64,000 nucleotides of DNA from Streptomyces sannanensis (GTDB lineage Bacteria; Actinomycetota; Actinomycetes; Streptomycetales; Streptomycetaceae). Within the stretch, counting starts at the first letter, position 1. The number at the start of each line of letters is the position of its first letter. The notes below the pieces were generated by a model that was not told where the DNA came from, ran no database searches, and was given only the letters and a program-made list of their open reading frames with translations. Shown one piece after another: positions 8,155 through 17,853 of this stretch. Location: positions 4,092,001 to 4,156,000 of the forward strand of contig NZ_BAAAYL010000001.1 in NCBI RefSeq assembly GCF_039536205.1, given 5' to 3'. The position numbers were made by a program, and so were the translations under genes.

Positions 8155-9993
8155 ATGTCGGAGGCGGAGAAGTCGCAGAACACGGCGCGGGAACCCCGGG
8201 GGGATGCGGACGGACGTCTCCTGTCAGGGCGTTACCGGCTGGGGGACGTCCTCGGCCGGGGCGGGATGGGCACGGTGTGGCGGGCTGTCGACGAGACGCT
8301 CGGCCGGACCGTCGCGGTGAAGGAGCTGCGCTTTCCCACCAGCATCGACGAGGAGGAGAAGCGCCGGCTCATCACGCGAACGCTGCGCGAGGCCAAGGCG
8401 ATCGCCCGGATCCGCAACAACGGTGCCGTGACCGTCTACGACGTCGTCAGCGAGGACGACCGGCCGTGGATCGTCATGGAACTCATCGAGGGCCGCTCGC
8501 TCGCCGACGTCATCCGCGAGGACGGACCCTTGACGCCGGGTCGCGCCGGTGAAGTCGGCCTCGCGATCCTCGACGTCCTGCGCGCCGCGCACCGAGAGGG
8601 CATTCTGCACCGCGATGTGAAGCCGTCCAACGTGCTCATCGCCGACGACGGCAGAGTCGTCCTCACCGACTTCGGTATCGCCCAGGTCGAGGGCGACCCG
8701 TCCATCACCTCGACCGGCATGCTCGTCGGCGCTCCCTCGTACATCTCGCCCGAGCGCGCCCGAGGCCACAAGCCCGGTCCGGCCGCCGACCTGTGGTCGC
8801 TCGGCGGCCTGCTGTACGCCGCGGTGGAGGGCGTACCGCCGTACGACAAGGGTTCCGCGATCGCGACCCTCACCGCCGTGATGACCGAGCCGCTCGACCC
8901 GCCCAAGAATGCCGGCCGGCTCAGTGACGTCATCTGCGGGCTGCTGGCCAAGGATCCCGACCAGCGGCTCGACGACGCCGGCGCGCGGAAGCTGCTCAAC
9001 GACGCCATCCATGCGCCGGAGGAGCGCCCGGACGAGCCCGGGTCGCTGGACGCCACCCGGGTGGTGGCGCTGCCGCCGACGCCCCCTGCCGAGGCCGGGA
9101 AGGCCACCGCGGCCAAGGAAACGGCCGACGCCGCCGTCGACCGGGTGCGCGGCGCGCTGCGCTCCGTGCGCAACGCGGCCGCGGCGCAGCCGGGCGCGGA
9201 CGCCGGGCCGAAGGCACCCCAGCGGGCGCCGATCACCGACGTCGTGCCGCGCCGCACACTTGTCATCGTCTCGGTCGTGGCCGCGCTCGCCGTTCTCGGC
9301 CTTGTCCTCGTGCTCGTCCTGAACGGCGGTGACGACAACGCGGGCGGTGACAGGCCCGAGGCCGACAAGTCGGCGGCCGCCGCCTCGGGCGGTTCGGCCG
9401 GCGGTGACAAGGCCCCGGCCTCGGGCGGATCCGGCCTGGAGCCGGGTACGAACTCTCCTTCTCCCAGCGGCAAGGACGACGACCAGGGCAAGGACGACCC
9501 GGACAAGGGCAAGGACGACCAGGGCAAGGGTCAGGAGAAGGGCGGCGTCGCCCCCGGCGACAGCACGACGTACCGCCATTCCCAGGGCTTCTCCATCGGC
9601 CTGCCCACGGGCTGGAGTTACCTCAGGACCGGCTCCGCCGGTGCCCATTTCGCCGGGCCCGACGGTCAGAAGCTGCTGGTGGGGTGGACCAGCACGCCCA
9701 AGGACAACCCGGTGAGTGACTGGCTCAACCAGGAGACCGGCATGCGGCGCGGCGGATACCAGCGCGTGAAGATCGACGCCGTCGACTACCGAGGCTGGAA
9801 CGCCGCCGACTGGGAGTTCACCTTCAGCGAGAACGGCGTTCGCCGGCACAGCGTGGACCGCGGATTCGTCGTCAACGGGCACCTCGGCTACGGAATCATG
9901 TACACGGCCAAGGACGCGGACTGGAACTCGAGCGCCACCCAGCAGACGCTGGCGACGTTCTTCAGCACCTTCCAGCCGTCCTCGGGCTCCTGA
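8155..9993 (+). CDS. Receptor-type Ser/Thr protein kinase (PASTA-less, Hanks type)
   Basis: 612 residues. The kinase domain (about 27-285) has all catalytic elements: Gly loop GRGGMGTVW, Lys56 in VAVKEL, HRDVKPSNV (H152-D154), DFG (172-174) and APSYISPE. A juxtamembrane linker rich in Ala/Pro is followed by one transmembrane helix (about 369-389). Next comes a Gly/Ser/Asp/Lys-rich spacer with DKGKDDQGKG-type repeats, and an extracellular C-terminal domain of about 130 residues that is also found, diverged, in the two following genes. First of three consecutive kinase-like genes. Its stimulus and targets are unknown. Confidence 0.92.
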   Translation: MSEAEKSQNTAREPRGDADGRLLSGRYRLGDVLGRGGMGTVWRAVDETLGRTVAVKELRFPTSIDEEEKRRLITRTLREAKAIARIRNNGAVTVYDVVSEDDRPWIVMELIEGRSLADVIREDGPLTPGRAGEVGLAILDVLRAAHREGILHRDVKPSNVLIADDGRVVLTDFGIAQVEGDPSITSTGMLVGAPSYISPERARGHKPGPAADLWSLGGLLYAAVEGVPPYDKGSAIATLTAVMTEPLDPPKNAGRLSDVICGLLAKDPDQRLDDAGARKLLNDAIHAPEERPDEPGSLDATRVVALPPTPPAEAGKATAAKETADAAVDRVRGALRSVRNAAAAQPGADAGPKAPQRAPITDVVPRRTLVIVSVVAALAVLGLVLVLVLNGGDDNAGGDRPEADKSAAAASGGSAGGDKAPASGGSGLEPGTNSPSPSGKDDDQGKDDPDKGKDDQGKGQEKGGVAPGDSTTYRHSQGFSIGLPTGWSYLRTGSAGAHFAGPDGQKLLVGWTSTPKDNPVSDWLNQETGMRRGGYQRVKIDAVDYRGWNAADWEFTFSENGVRRHSVDRGFVVNGHLGYGIMYTAKDADWNSSATQQTLATFFSTFQPSSGS

Positions 9994-10142
9994 GTCTTGC
10001 CATCCGGTCCGCGCCGTGGCGATCGGCAACGTATCGTGAGAGGCCGCGGACCGTACGCAGCCACAACGAGCCGGTAATCGACCGGAACTGACGGTCTGTG
10101 GCGGTTTGGGGGCCGGGGGACAGCGCGCTGTGGGGAGGCGTC

Positions 10143-12584
10143 GTGGACGACTACGCGGGACGGGTGCTCGCCGACCGCTACCGCCTGCCGATGCCGCCCT
10201 CCGACGAGTACGAGCTGGTGGAGACCCGCGCCTTCGACACCTACAGCGGGCAGGAAGTCCTGCTGCGGCAGGTGCCGCTGCCCGAGACAGTGGACGCGGA
10301 GCTGCTCGACGCGGACGGCGCCGCCACGGCGTCCGGGGGTATCACGCCCCCGCAGAACCTTCGGTCCGGAAGGCCCCCCGCCCCGCTGCGCTCACCGGCC
10401 GATCCCGCGGTGCGGCGCGCCGTCGAAGCTGCCGAGGCAGCTGCCCGGATACCCGACCATCCTCGGCTCGACCAGGTCTTCGACGTGTTCGCCGAGGGCG
10501 GCTCGCTGTGGATAGTGAGCGAACTGGTCGAGGCACGACCGCTGGCAGCGCTGCTTGCCGAGCGGCCGCTGACCCCCTATCGGGCGGCGGAGGTCGCCTC
10601 GGACGTGCTGGCGGCGCTGCGCGTGCTGCACGCGCACGGCTGGACCCACCGGAACATCACCGTCCGCACGGTGCTGGTCTGTGACGACGGCCGTGTCGTC
10701 CTCACCGGCCTGGCGGCGGGCGCCGCGGAGGAGGCCCTCTGCGGTTACGCCCCGGTCCCGGCCGACCGGACCCCGGCCCCGCCAGGTCCTCCGGCCGGGC
10801 AGGGAACGGTCCCCGCTCTGCCCGACGGCGGCCCGTACACCACTGCCGAACCCGGCGCGCGGGCCGTGGCCGGTGGCGCCGCAGGGGACTCCCGTGCCGC
10901 GCGAGCCGAGGCCATCGCCGCCTACACCGCGGGCGCCAGGGCCGCGGCCCGCGCCGGTGAGGACGGGCACTCCGCCGCCGGGGCCGTCGTCCCTCGCTCC
11001 GGGAGCGCGCCCTGGGGCGGCGGTGCCGCGGCCGACGGTGCCGCCCCGGCTTCGCAGCCCCTGCAGACCGGGCTCCGCGAGGCGCCCGAGGCGCCCTACG
11101 CGGGCCCCGCCAGCAGGCCGTACCCGGCATCGGCTTCGGCACCGGGGACGCCAGGCGCCCCGGGCCGGGCATCCGGCACGCCGGGCATGGCTCCCATGCC
11201 CCCGCCCGCGGGTGCTCCGCAGGTCCCCGCTGCGCGCCGGCCCTTGCTCGACACTGCCGACGGCCTCGCCCGCACCGGACACGCCACCACCGTGGAGGCG
11301 GCCGCCGGGACGCCCGCCCCCGCATCCGGCACCGATGGATGGGGCGAGCCCACCGCAGGCTTCCACGGGCCGACCACGCCGCTGGCCGCCGAGCGGGCCC
11401 GGCAGGCGCGGATCGCCGCCGTCGGGGCCGTCACCGAGCGCTGGGCGCCCGAGCAGGCCGGACCGGTGCAGGGGAACTGGCAGTTGGCGGCTCCCGTCGG
11501 GCCGGCCACGGATCTGTGGGCGCTCGGCGCGGTGCTCTTCCGTGTCGTGCAGGGGCATGCCCCGTACCCCGAGGAGAGCGCGGCCGAGCTGGTTCAGCTC
11601 GTCTGCGCGGAGCCGCCCGCGTTCGCCGAGGACTGCGGCCCGCTCCGTCCCGTCGTGGAGTCGCTGCTGCGTCAGGACCCGACCGAGCGCCCTGACTTCG
11701 AGGAGCTGAGCGGCTGGCTGCGCTCGATCGTACGGTCGGCTCCCGAGCCGGATGCCGGGAGCCGGGTCGTACCGTTGCCGGCCCCGGAGCGGGATGCCGC
11801 GCGACTGCCCGTCGTACGACGCCGTGGCGAGCTCGTACGCAGACGCCGTACTCCCTCGTCCGTCGCCGCCCCCGCACACGGCCGCCACCGTCAAGCGCAG
11901 CAGCGGAAGCCGCGCGCGTTCGGCCGCACGCTGCTGCTCCTGGTGCTGCTCGGGCTCGCCGGCGCGGTGGCGTACGCGGTGCTGTTCATGCCCAAGGCGG
12001 GGGAGGGGGAGAAACGCCCGGATCCCGCCACCAGTGGCGCCCCCGCCACCGCCTCGCCGAAGGCGCGGCCCGCGCAGAGCCCGGTCGCACAGCCGTCCCG
12101 GTCCGGGGACCCGGCGAAAACCGGTGATCTCGCCCGGGGCTACGAGCTTCGCAAGGACCCCGAGGGTTTCGAGATCGCCATCGACAAGGACTGGAGCCGT
12201 CGTCCCGTCAACGACGCCGGTCAAGTCCGCTACCTCGGCGGCGACTTCGAGCTGGTCGTCGTGCCCGGCCGGGACACCGTCAAGGCCAACGGCCCCGACC
12301 CCATGGTGTACCAGCGCGACAAGGAGCGCGAGCTCCAGCCGTTCCGGGACTCCACCTGGTCCACCGCCACCGGACTGCGCCGGATCGACGTGGGGCAGCG
12401 CGCCATGGCCGAGGGGCAGTTCACCTGGCAGGACAGCAGCGGCCGCGAGGTGTACGTCCGCAACCTGGCGATGATCGTCGACGGCCGGTACCACGTCGTG
12501 CAGGTGATCGGCCCGGAAGCCCAGCGGGACCGGGTCACCGAGATCTACGAGCAGACCTCGGCGACCTACCGTGTGAACAGTTGA
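10143..12584 (+). CDS. Membrane pseudokinase of the Ser/Thr kinase family
   Basis: 813 residues if the GTG at 10143 is used; it has GGGGAGG four bases upstream and fits better than the in-frame GTG at 10098. The fold is kinase-like, but every catalytic element is degraded: no glycine-rich loop, Arg42 where the VAIK Lys should be, HRN (169-171) for HRD, and TGLAAG for DFG. A Pro/Ala/Gly-rich insertion of about 240 residues splits the lobes before the activation-segment remnant RWAPEQ and the intact DLWALG helix. One transmembrane helix (LLLLVLLGLAGAVAYAVLF) precedes an extracellular domain like that of the flanking kinases. It probably acts as a scaffold or allosteric partner of those kinases. 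Confidence 0.85.
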   Translation: MDDYAGRVLADRYRLPMPPSDEYELVETRAFDTYSGQEVLLRQVPLPETVDAELLDADGAATASGGITPPQNLRSGRPPAPLRSPADPAVRRAVEAAEAAARIPDHPRLDQVFDVFAEGGSLWIVSELVEARPLAALLAERPLTPYRAAEVASDVLAALRVLHAHGWTHRNITVRTVLVCDDGRVVLTGLAAGAAEEALCGYAPVPADRTPAPPGPPAGQGTVPALPDGGPYTTAEPGARAVAGGAAGDSRAARAEAIAAYTAGARAAARAGEDGHSAAGAVVPRSGSAPWGGGAAADGAAPASQPLQTGLREAPEAPYAGPASRPYPASASAPGTPGAPGRASGTPGMAPMPPPAGAPQVPAARRPLLDTADGLARTGHATTVEAAAGTPAPASGTDGWGEPTAGFHGPTTPLAAERARQARIAAVGAVTERWAPEQAGPVQGNWQLAAPVGPATDLWALGAVLFRVVQGHAPYPEESAAELVQLVCAEPPAFAEDCGPLRPVVESLLRQDPTERPDFEELSGWLRSIVRSAPEPDAGSRVVPLPAPERDAARLPVVRRRGELVRRRRTPSSVAAPAHGRHRQAQQRKPRAFGRTLLLLVLLGLAGAVAYAVLFMPKAGEGEKRPDPATSGAPATASPKARPAQSPVAQPSRSGDPAKTGDLARGYELRKDPEGFEIAIDKDWSRRPVNDAGQVRYLGGDFELVVVPGRDTVKANGPDPMVYQRDKERELQPFRDSTWSTATGLRRIDVGQRAMAEGQFTWQDSSGREVYVRNLAMIVDGRYHVVQVIGPEAQRDRVTEIYEQTSATYRVNS

Positions 12585-12650
12585 CCGACCCGCGCTTCCA
12601 TGGCCCGAATTCGCTCCGTACTCTGGCATTTCTAGGAACGGGGCGGGTAC

Positions 12651-14270
12651 GTGGAACACAGTCACAGGACGAGCGCGGGGCTTGTGCTGGCCGGACGCTA
12701 CAGGCTGGCCGAGGCCATCGGCCGCGGCGGCATGGGCAAGGTCTGGCGGGCCCACGACGAGGTGCTGCACCGGATCGTGGCCGTCAAGGAACTGACGGCC
12801 GGTCTGTATGTCTCCGAGGCCGACCGGTCCGTCATGCACGCCCGTACGCAGAAGGAGGCCCGGGCCGCCGCCCGGATCAACCACCCCGGTGTCGTCACCG
12901 TCCATGACGTACTCGAACACGACGGCCGCCCATGGATCGTCATGGAGTACGTCGACGGGCCCTCGCTCGCCGAAGCCGCCAAGGCGAGCGGCAGGATCGA
13001 GTCGCGTGAGGCGGCGCGCATAGGCCTGCACGTCCTGGGCGCGCTGCGCGCCGCGCACGCCGCGGGGGTGGTGCACCGGGACGTCAAGCCCGGCAATGTG
13101 CTGCTGGCCAAGGACGGCCGGGTGCTGCTCACCGATTTCGGCATAGCCGCGATCGAGGGCGACTCGTCCATCACCAGGACAGGCGAACTGGTCGGGTCCA
13201 TCGACTATCTGGCCCCCGAGCGGGTGCGCGGCGGCGCTCCCCGCCCGGCGTCCGACCTGTGGTCGCTGGGCGCCACCCTGCACAGTGCCGTCGAGGGCGG
13301 CGGCTCCCCCTTCCGGCGCACCTCTCCCATCAGCACCATGCAGGCGGTGGTGCAAGACGAGCCGCCGACCTGCGTCCACGCCGGTCCGCTCGCGCCCGTC
13401 ATCACCGCGCTGCTGTGCAAGGAGCCGGAGGAGCGGCCCTCGGCGGCGGAGGCCGAGCGGATGCTGCTGGACGCGATGGAGGGGCGTGAGCCCAGGACGG
13501 CCCAGGCGTACGTCCCGACCCAGCGGGTGCCGGCGGAGACGCTGCACACCGTCACGGCCCGGGCCGCCGCGCCGGACCCACCCGTTCCGTCGCAGGGGCG
13601 GACCCGGTCCGGCCCGAGGGTCGCCGCCGTGGTGATCGTGCTGGCCGCGGCCGTCGGCGGTGCTGTCGGTCTGGCCGTTCTGAAGTACCCGGATCTGAAG
13701 GACCCGGGCGGCGGTGACAAGGGCAGGAGCCCGGTCACGGAAGGTCCCCCGACGGCCGGCCCCGCGACGACGAGCCCTTCGGCCGGTACCCCGTCGGGAA
13801 GCCCGAGCGAGCCGGCCGCACGCACCGGCTGGAAGCGCGTCCAGGATCCGGCGGGTTTCAGTCTGCTCGTACCGGACGGCTGGAAGCGCCGGGTGGAGGG
13901 CGACCAGATCGACTACACCCCGGACGACGGCGCGCACCGCATCCGTATCGCGATCGACCACTCGCCCGACTTCGAGACCCCGCACCTGCACATGCTGAAT
14001 GTGGAGAAGGCGCTGGCCAAGAGACTGCCCGAGTACCGGCGCGTCAGCCTGGGCGCCAATCACTACCGGGACCTGGCCGCCTCGCTCTGGGAGTTCACCT
14101 GGAACGAGGAAAGGGATCATCCGGGCAGGCGGCACGCGATCGACCAGATGTACTACTCCGAAGACGGCCGCACCGAATACGCCATCTACATGTCCGGCCC
14201 CGAGAAGGACTGGGCGAAGACACGTGAGCAGTTCGACACCGTACTGCAGGGCTGGCAGCCGCGGCCCTAG
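12651..14270 (+). CDS. Receptor-type Ser/Thr protein kinase
   Basis: 539 residues from a GTG start with GGGGCGGG upstream. Intact Hanks motifs: GRGGMGKVW, Lys46 in VAVKEL, HRDVKPGNV (142-144), DFG (162-164) and the APE region DYLAPE. A single transmembrane helix lies at about 323-344 (VAAVVIVLAAAVGGAVGLAVL). The outer C-terminal domain (about 390-539) shares features such as WEFTWNE and an SL(L/V)PDGWK start with kinase 1. It lies 66 bp after the pseudokinase, and the three genes likely arose by tandem duplication. Confidence 0.92.
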   Translation: MEHSHRTSAGLVLAGRYRLAEAIGRGGMGKVWRAHDEVLHRIVAVKELTAGLYVSEADRSVMHARTQKEARAAARINHPGVVTVHDVLEHDGRPWIVMEYVDGPSLAEAAKASGRIESREAARIGLHVLGALRAAHAAGVVHRDVKPGNVLLAKDGRVLLTDFGIAAIEGDSSITRTGELVGSIDYLAPERVRGGAPRPASDLWSLGATLHSAVEGGGSPFRRTSPISTMQAVVQDEPPTCVHAGPLAPVITALLCKEPEERPSAAEAERMLLDAMEGREPRTAQAYVPTQRVPAETLHTVTARAAAPDPPVPSQGRTRSGPRVAAVVIVLAAAVGGAVGLAVLKYPDLKDPGGGDKGRSPVTEGPPTAGPATTSPSAGTPSGSPSEPAARTGWKRVQDPAGFSLLVPDGWKRRVEGDQIDYTPDDGAHRIRIAIDHSPDFETPHLHMLNVEKALAKRLPEYRRVSLGANHYRDLAASLWEFTWNEERDHPGRRHAIDQMYYSEDGRTEYAIYMSGPEKDWAKTREQFDTVLQGWQPRP

Positions 14271-14278
14271 CGGACAAG

Positions 14279-14292
14279 CCCCTGATCAGGGG
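14279..14292 (+). terminator. Short palindrome after the kinase array
   Basis: The perfect palindrome CCCCTGATCAGGGG lies nine bases after the kinase stop and is followed by TTATG. It is a plausible weak terminator, though the stem could also be a binding site. Confidence 0.45.
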
Positions 14293-14341
14293 TTATGTCG
14301 CCAGCGATCACTGGCGCGATGGTGAGGGTCCTGAAAAGGTG

Positions 14342-14381
14342 TTACCGGCGGGTACCGAAACCGCCTGCGGCGTCATACGCT
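14342..14381 (+). promoter_or_regulatory. Leaderless promoter with palindromic operator before the SSADH gene
   Basis: TACGCT at 14376-14381 is seven bases before the ATG at 14389, the spacing expected for a leaderless transcript. Upstream, TTACCGGCGGGTA (14342-14354) is an imperfect palindrome of the TTAC...GTAA type bound by many actinobacterial TetR repressors of lipid metabolism. It would overlap or flank the -35 region. The regulator is not identified and no TetR gene is adjacent. Confidence 0.45.
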
Positions 14382-14388
14382 CGCCCTC

Positions 14389-16005
14389 ATGACGGACTCG
14401 CAGACCACTGTCGGCCCCCTCGGCACCAACCCGACCGCCCCGGCTCCGGCCGGCGTGCGCACCGCCGCCGACGTCGTCACGCCCGAGGTGGTCGCCCAGC
14501 TCACCCGCGGAGTCGTCGGCTCCGGCCGCACCGCCAACCACACCCCGTTCACCGGGGAGAAGCTCGCCGACCTGCCCGAGTCCACCCCGGAGGACGTGGC
14601 CACCGCCTTCGAGCGGGCCCGCGCCGCCCAGCCCACCTGGGCCGCCACACCCGTGCGGCAGCGGGCAGCCGTACTGCTCCGTTTCCACGACCTCGTACTC
14701 CAGCGCCAGGCGGAAATCCTCGATCTCATCCAGCTGGAGACCGGCAAGGCCCGGCTGCACGCCCACGAGGAGGTTCAGGCGGTTGCCGTCGTCGCCCGCC
14801 ACTACGGCCGCAAGGCGCCCTCCTACCTCCGGCCCAAGCGGCACACCGGCGCCGTGCCCGTCCTCACCAAGGTCTCCGAACTGCGGCAGCCGCGCGGAGT
14901 CGTCGGCCACATCTCGCCCTGGAACTACCCGCTCGAGCTGTCGGTCGGCGATGCGCTGCCCGCCTTCGTCACCGGCAACGCCGTCGTCATGAAGCCCGAC
15001 ACCGAGACCGCGCTGACCGCCCTGTGGGCCCGCGACCTGCTCATCGAAGCGGGCTTGCCGGCCGAGGTCTTCCAGGTCGTCCTCGGTGACGGCCCGGTCG
15101 TCGGTCCCGCAGTCGTCAAGCACGCCGACTACGTCTCCTTCACCGGCTCCACCCGCACCGGCCGCGAGGTCGCCCAGGCGGCAGCCGCCCGTCTGATCGG
15201 TGTCACGCTCGAACTCGGCGGCAAGAACGCCATGCTGGTGCTGCACGACGCCGACATCGAGAAGGCCGCGGCGGGCGCCGCCCGTGCCTGCTTCTCCTCC
15301 GCGGGCCAGCTGTGCATCTCCATCGAGCGTCTCTACGTCCACGAGTCGGTCGCCGACGCTTTCGTGGAGCGCTTCGCGGCCCGTACAAAGGCACTGCGCC
15401 TCGGCAGCGCGCTCGCGTACGGCGCCGACATGGGGTCGCTGGTCGGCGAAGCCCAGCTGGAGACGGTCAAGCGCCATGTGGAGGAGGCCGTCGCCAAGGG
15501 CGCCAAGCTCGTCGCGGGCGGCGTCCACCGGCCCGACATCGGCCCGCTCTTCTACGAGCCGACCATCCTGGAGGGCGTCGAGGCACCGATGGCCGTGTGC
15601 ACCGAGGAGACCTTCGGCCCGGTCGTCTCCCTCTACCGCTTCACGGAAGAGGAGGAGGCCATCGGCCTCGCCAACGCCACTCCGTACGGCCTGAACTCCA
15701 GTGTCTGGACGCGCGACGCCAAGCGCGGACATCAGGTCGCCGCCCGGCTGCGCACCGGCACCGTCAACATCAACGAGGGGTACGCCTCGGCGTACGGCAG
15801 CGTCCAGTCGCCCATGGGCGGCATGAAGGACTCGGGCCTCGGCCGCCGGCACGGCTCCGAGGGCATCCTCAAGTACACCGAGGGCCAGACGATCGCGCAG
15901 CAGCGGCTGATGCCGATAGGCCCGGCCTTCGGTATGGACGACGAGAAGTACGCGGCCTTCATGAGCCGCAGCCTGCGCGTCATGAAGTCCCTCCACCTGC
16001 GCTAG
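14389..16005 (+). CDS. gabD2: Succinate-semialdehyde dehydrogenase (NADP+)
   Basis: 538 residues. Aldehyde dehydrogenase family: cofactor segment NYPLELSVGDALPAFVTGNAVV, general base Glu275 in LELGGKN, nucleophile Cys309 in SSAGQLC. The C-terminal GSVQSPMGGMKDSGLGRRHG motif fits the actinobacterial GabD2/SSADH group. It converts succinic semialdehyde to succinate, feeding the TCA cycle. The GMC oxidoreductase gene begins 21 bp downstream and is probably co-transcribed; the pair is often adjacent in Streptomyces. The exact aldehyde is inferred from family. Confidence 0.85.
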   Translation: MTDSQTTVGPLGTNPTAPAPAGVRTAADVVTPEVVAQLTRGVVGSGRTANHTPFTGEKLADLPESTPEDVATAFERARAAQPTWAATPVRQRAAVLLRFHDLVLQRQAEILDLIQLETGKARLHAHEEVQAVAVVARHYGRKAPSYLRPKRHTGAVPVLTKVSELRQPRGVVGHISPWNYPLELSVGDALPAFVTGNAVVMKPDTETALTALWARDLLIEAGLPAEVFQVVLGDGPVVGPAVVKHADYVSFTGSTRTGREVAQAAAARLIGVTLELGGKNAMLVLHDADIEKAAAGAARACFSSAGQLCISIERLYVHESVADAFVERFAARTKALRLGSALAYGADMGSLVGEAQLETVKRHVEEAVAKGAKLVAGGVHRPDIGPLFYEPTILEGVEAPMAVCTEETFGPVVSLYRFTEEEEAIGLANATPYGLNSSVWTRDAKRGHQVAARLRTGTVNINEGYASAYGSVQSPMGGMKDSGLGRRHGSEGILKYTEGQTIAQQRLMPIGPAFGMDDEKYAAFMSRSLRVMKSLHLR

Positions 16006-16026
16006 CTGCCGACAAGGAGCCCGCTC

Positions 16027-17793
16027 ATGTCATACGACTACGACGTCATTGTCGTCGGATCCGGCTTCGGCGGCTCGGTGTCGGCCCTGCGCCTGACCGA
16101 GAAGGGCTACCGGGTCGGCGTACTCGAAGCCGGCCGCCGCTTCGCCCGGCAGTCGCTGCCGAAGAACTCCTGGGACCTGAAGAACTACCTCTGGGCCCCG
16201 GCTCTCGGCCTCTACGGCATCCAGCGCATCCATCTGCTGGGCAATGTCATGGTCCTGGCCGGCGCGGGCGTCGGCGGCGGCTCGCTCAACTACGCCAACA
16301 CCCTGTACGTACCGCCGGCGGCCTTCTTCGAGGACCGCCAGTGGGCCGGCATCACCGACTGGCAGGAGGAGCTGAAGCCCTACTACGACCAGGCGCGGCG
16401 GATGCTCGGTGTGCGGCTGAACCCCACCATGACGTCCTCCGACGTCCATCTCAAGGCGACGGCCGAGGCGATGGGGGTGGGGGACACCTTCCACATGGCG
16501 CCGGTGGGCGTCTTCTACGGCGACGGCGCCGACGCCGACGGTACGGCGAAGGCCGCGCCGGGCACGGAGGTCCCGGACCCCTACTTCGGCGGTGCGGGTC
16601 CGTCCCGCCGGGCCTGCACCGAATGCGGCGAGTGCATGACCGGATGCCGCCACGGCGCCAAGAACACGCTGAACGAGAACTATCTCTTCCTCGCCGAGCG
16701 GGCCGGAGCCGTGGTCCACCCGATGACCACGGTGGTCGCCGTCACCGAGGACGGGGACGGCGGGTACCGCGTCACCAGCGTCTCCACCGACCGGCGGCGC
16801 AAGGGCCCGCGCCGTGTGCTGCGCGCCCGCCGGGTCGTCCTGGCCGCGGGCACGTACGGCACGCAGACCCTGCTCCACACCATGCGCGACCGCGGCCTCC
16901 TGACACGCCTGTCCGGCAGGCTCGGCGAACTGACCCGCACCAATTCCGAGGCCCTCGTGGGCGCGCAGACCGACGACCGGCGCTACCGCCGCAAGCACCC
17001 GGCGCGCACGCTCGACTTCACGCGCGGCGTCGCCATCACGTCGTCGGTCCACCCCGACGAGAACACGCACATCGAGCCCGTCCGTTACGGCAAGGGGTCG
17101 AACGCGATGGGCGCGATGTCCATCCTCCAGGTCCCGTACGGCGACCGGCGCGTCCTCGGCTGGCTCGTCCGGGTACTGCGCCACCCCTCGCTCGCCGCCC
17201 GCTCCCTGTCCAACCACCGCTGGTCGGAGCGGACCATCATCGGCCTCGTCATGCAGTCCCTGGACAACTCGCTGACGACGTATCGCAAACGGCGCGGAAT
17301 CGGGAAGGGACTGCTGACCGCGCGTCAGGGCCACGGATCTCCCAACCCCCAGCAGATCCCCGAGGGCACCCGGGCCGCATCCCTCCTCGCCGAGGAGATC
17401 GGCGGCTTCCCCGGCTCGAACATCGGGGAGCTCATGGGCACGCCCCTGACCGCCCACTTCCTGGGCGGCTGCCCGATCGGTGCCTCGGCGGACGAAGGTG
17501 TCATCGACCCGTACCACCGCCTCTATGGCCATCCGGGCATCTCCGTCGTCGACGGTGCGTCGGTCTCGGCGAACCTCGGAGTCAACCCCTCGCTGACGAT
17601 CACGGCCCAGGCCGAGCGTGCCATGTCTTTCTGGCCCAACAACGGCGAGACCGATGCCCGCCCGGCGCAGGGCTCTCCTTACGTCCGGCTGACGCCGGTC
17701 GCGCCCAGGTCCCCGTCGGTCCCCGCCGATGCCTTCGGCGCTCTGCGGCTGCCGTTCCTCGGCATCCCGCCGGTTCCGCCGAAGCAGCCGTGA
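16027..17793 (+). CDS. GMC-family FAD oxidoreductase (cholesterol-oxidase-like)
   Basis: 588 residues. FAD Rossmann motif GSGFGG at 11-16. A cysteine-rich CTECGECMTGC segment at about 198-208 resembles iron-sulfur or structural Cys clusters seen in one GMC subgroup. The C-terminal GGCPIGASADEGVIDPYHRLYG block carries the family FAD/catalytic region. There is no signal peptide, so it is cytoplasmic. The similarity is closest to the cholesterol oxidase/long-chain alcohol oxidase branch, but the substrate cannot be told from sequence. The gene follows the SSADH gene and ends just before a strong terminator. Confidence 0.85.
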   Translation: MSYDYDVIVVGSGFGGSVSALRLTEKGYRVGVLEAGRRFARQSLPKNSWDLKNYLWAPALGLYGIQRIHLLGNVMVLAGAGVGGGSLNYANTLYVPPAAFFEDRQWAGITDWQEELKPYYDQARRMLGVRLNPTMTSSDVHLKATAEAMGVGDTFHMAPVGVFYGDGADADGTAKAAPGTEVPDPYFGGAGPSRRACTECGECMTGCRHGAKNTLNENYLFLAERAGAVVHPMTTVVAVTEDGDGGYRVTSVSTDRRRKGPRRVLRARRVVLAAGTYGTQTLLHTMRDRGLLTRLSGRLGELTRTNSEALVGAQTDDRRYRRKHPARTLDFTRGVAITSSVHPDENTHIEPVRYGKGSNAMGAMSILQVPYGDRRVLGWLVRVLRHPSLAARSLSNHRWSERTIIGLVMQSLDNSLTTYRKRRGIGKGLLTARQGHGSPNPQQIPEGTRAASLLAEEIGGFPGSNIGELMGTPLTAHFLGGCPIGASADEGVIDPYHRLYGHPGISVVDGASVSANLGVNPSLTITAQAERAMSFWPNNGETDARPAQGSPYVRLTPVAPRSPSVPADAFGALRLPFLGIPPVPPKQP

Positions 17794-17798
17794 ACGCA

Positions 17799-17836
17799 AG
17801 AGGGAGCTGCGCCCCCCTCCGAGCGCAGCTCCCTCT
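17799..17836. terminator. Bidirectional terminator
   Basis: Perfect 14-bp stem, arms 17799-17812 (AGAGGGAGCTGCGC) and 17823-17836, between the convergent GMC oxidoreductase and LAETG-protein genes. Confidence 0.85.
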
Positions 17837-17853
17837 GTCAGGGGCGTTGTCCC

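Noticed and set aside
10392..14135. 1247-codon antisense frame over the kinase array
   Set aside because: Antisense shadow of the pseudokinase and kinase genes. It has no start signal and no domain.
14389..17793. Part of a sterol-degradation cluster, because the oxidase resembles cholesterol oxidase
   Set aside because: No other steroid catabolic gene is present and no KstR-type operator was seen.
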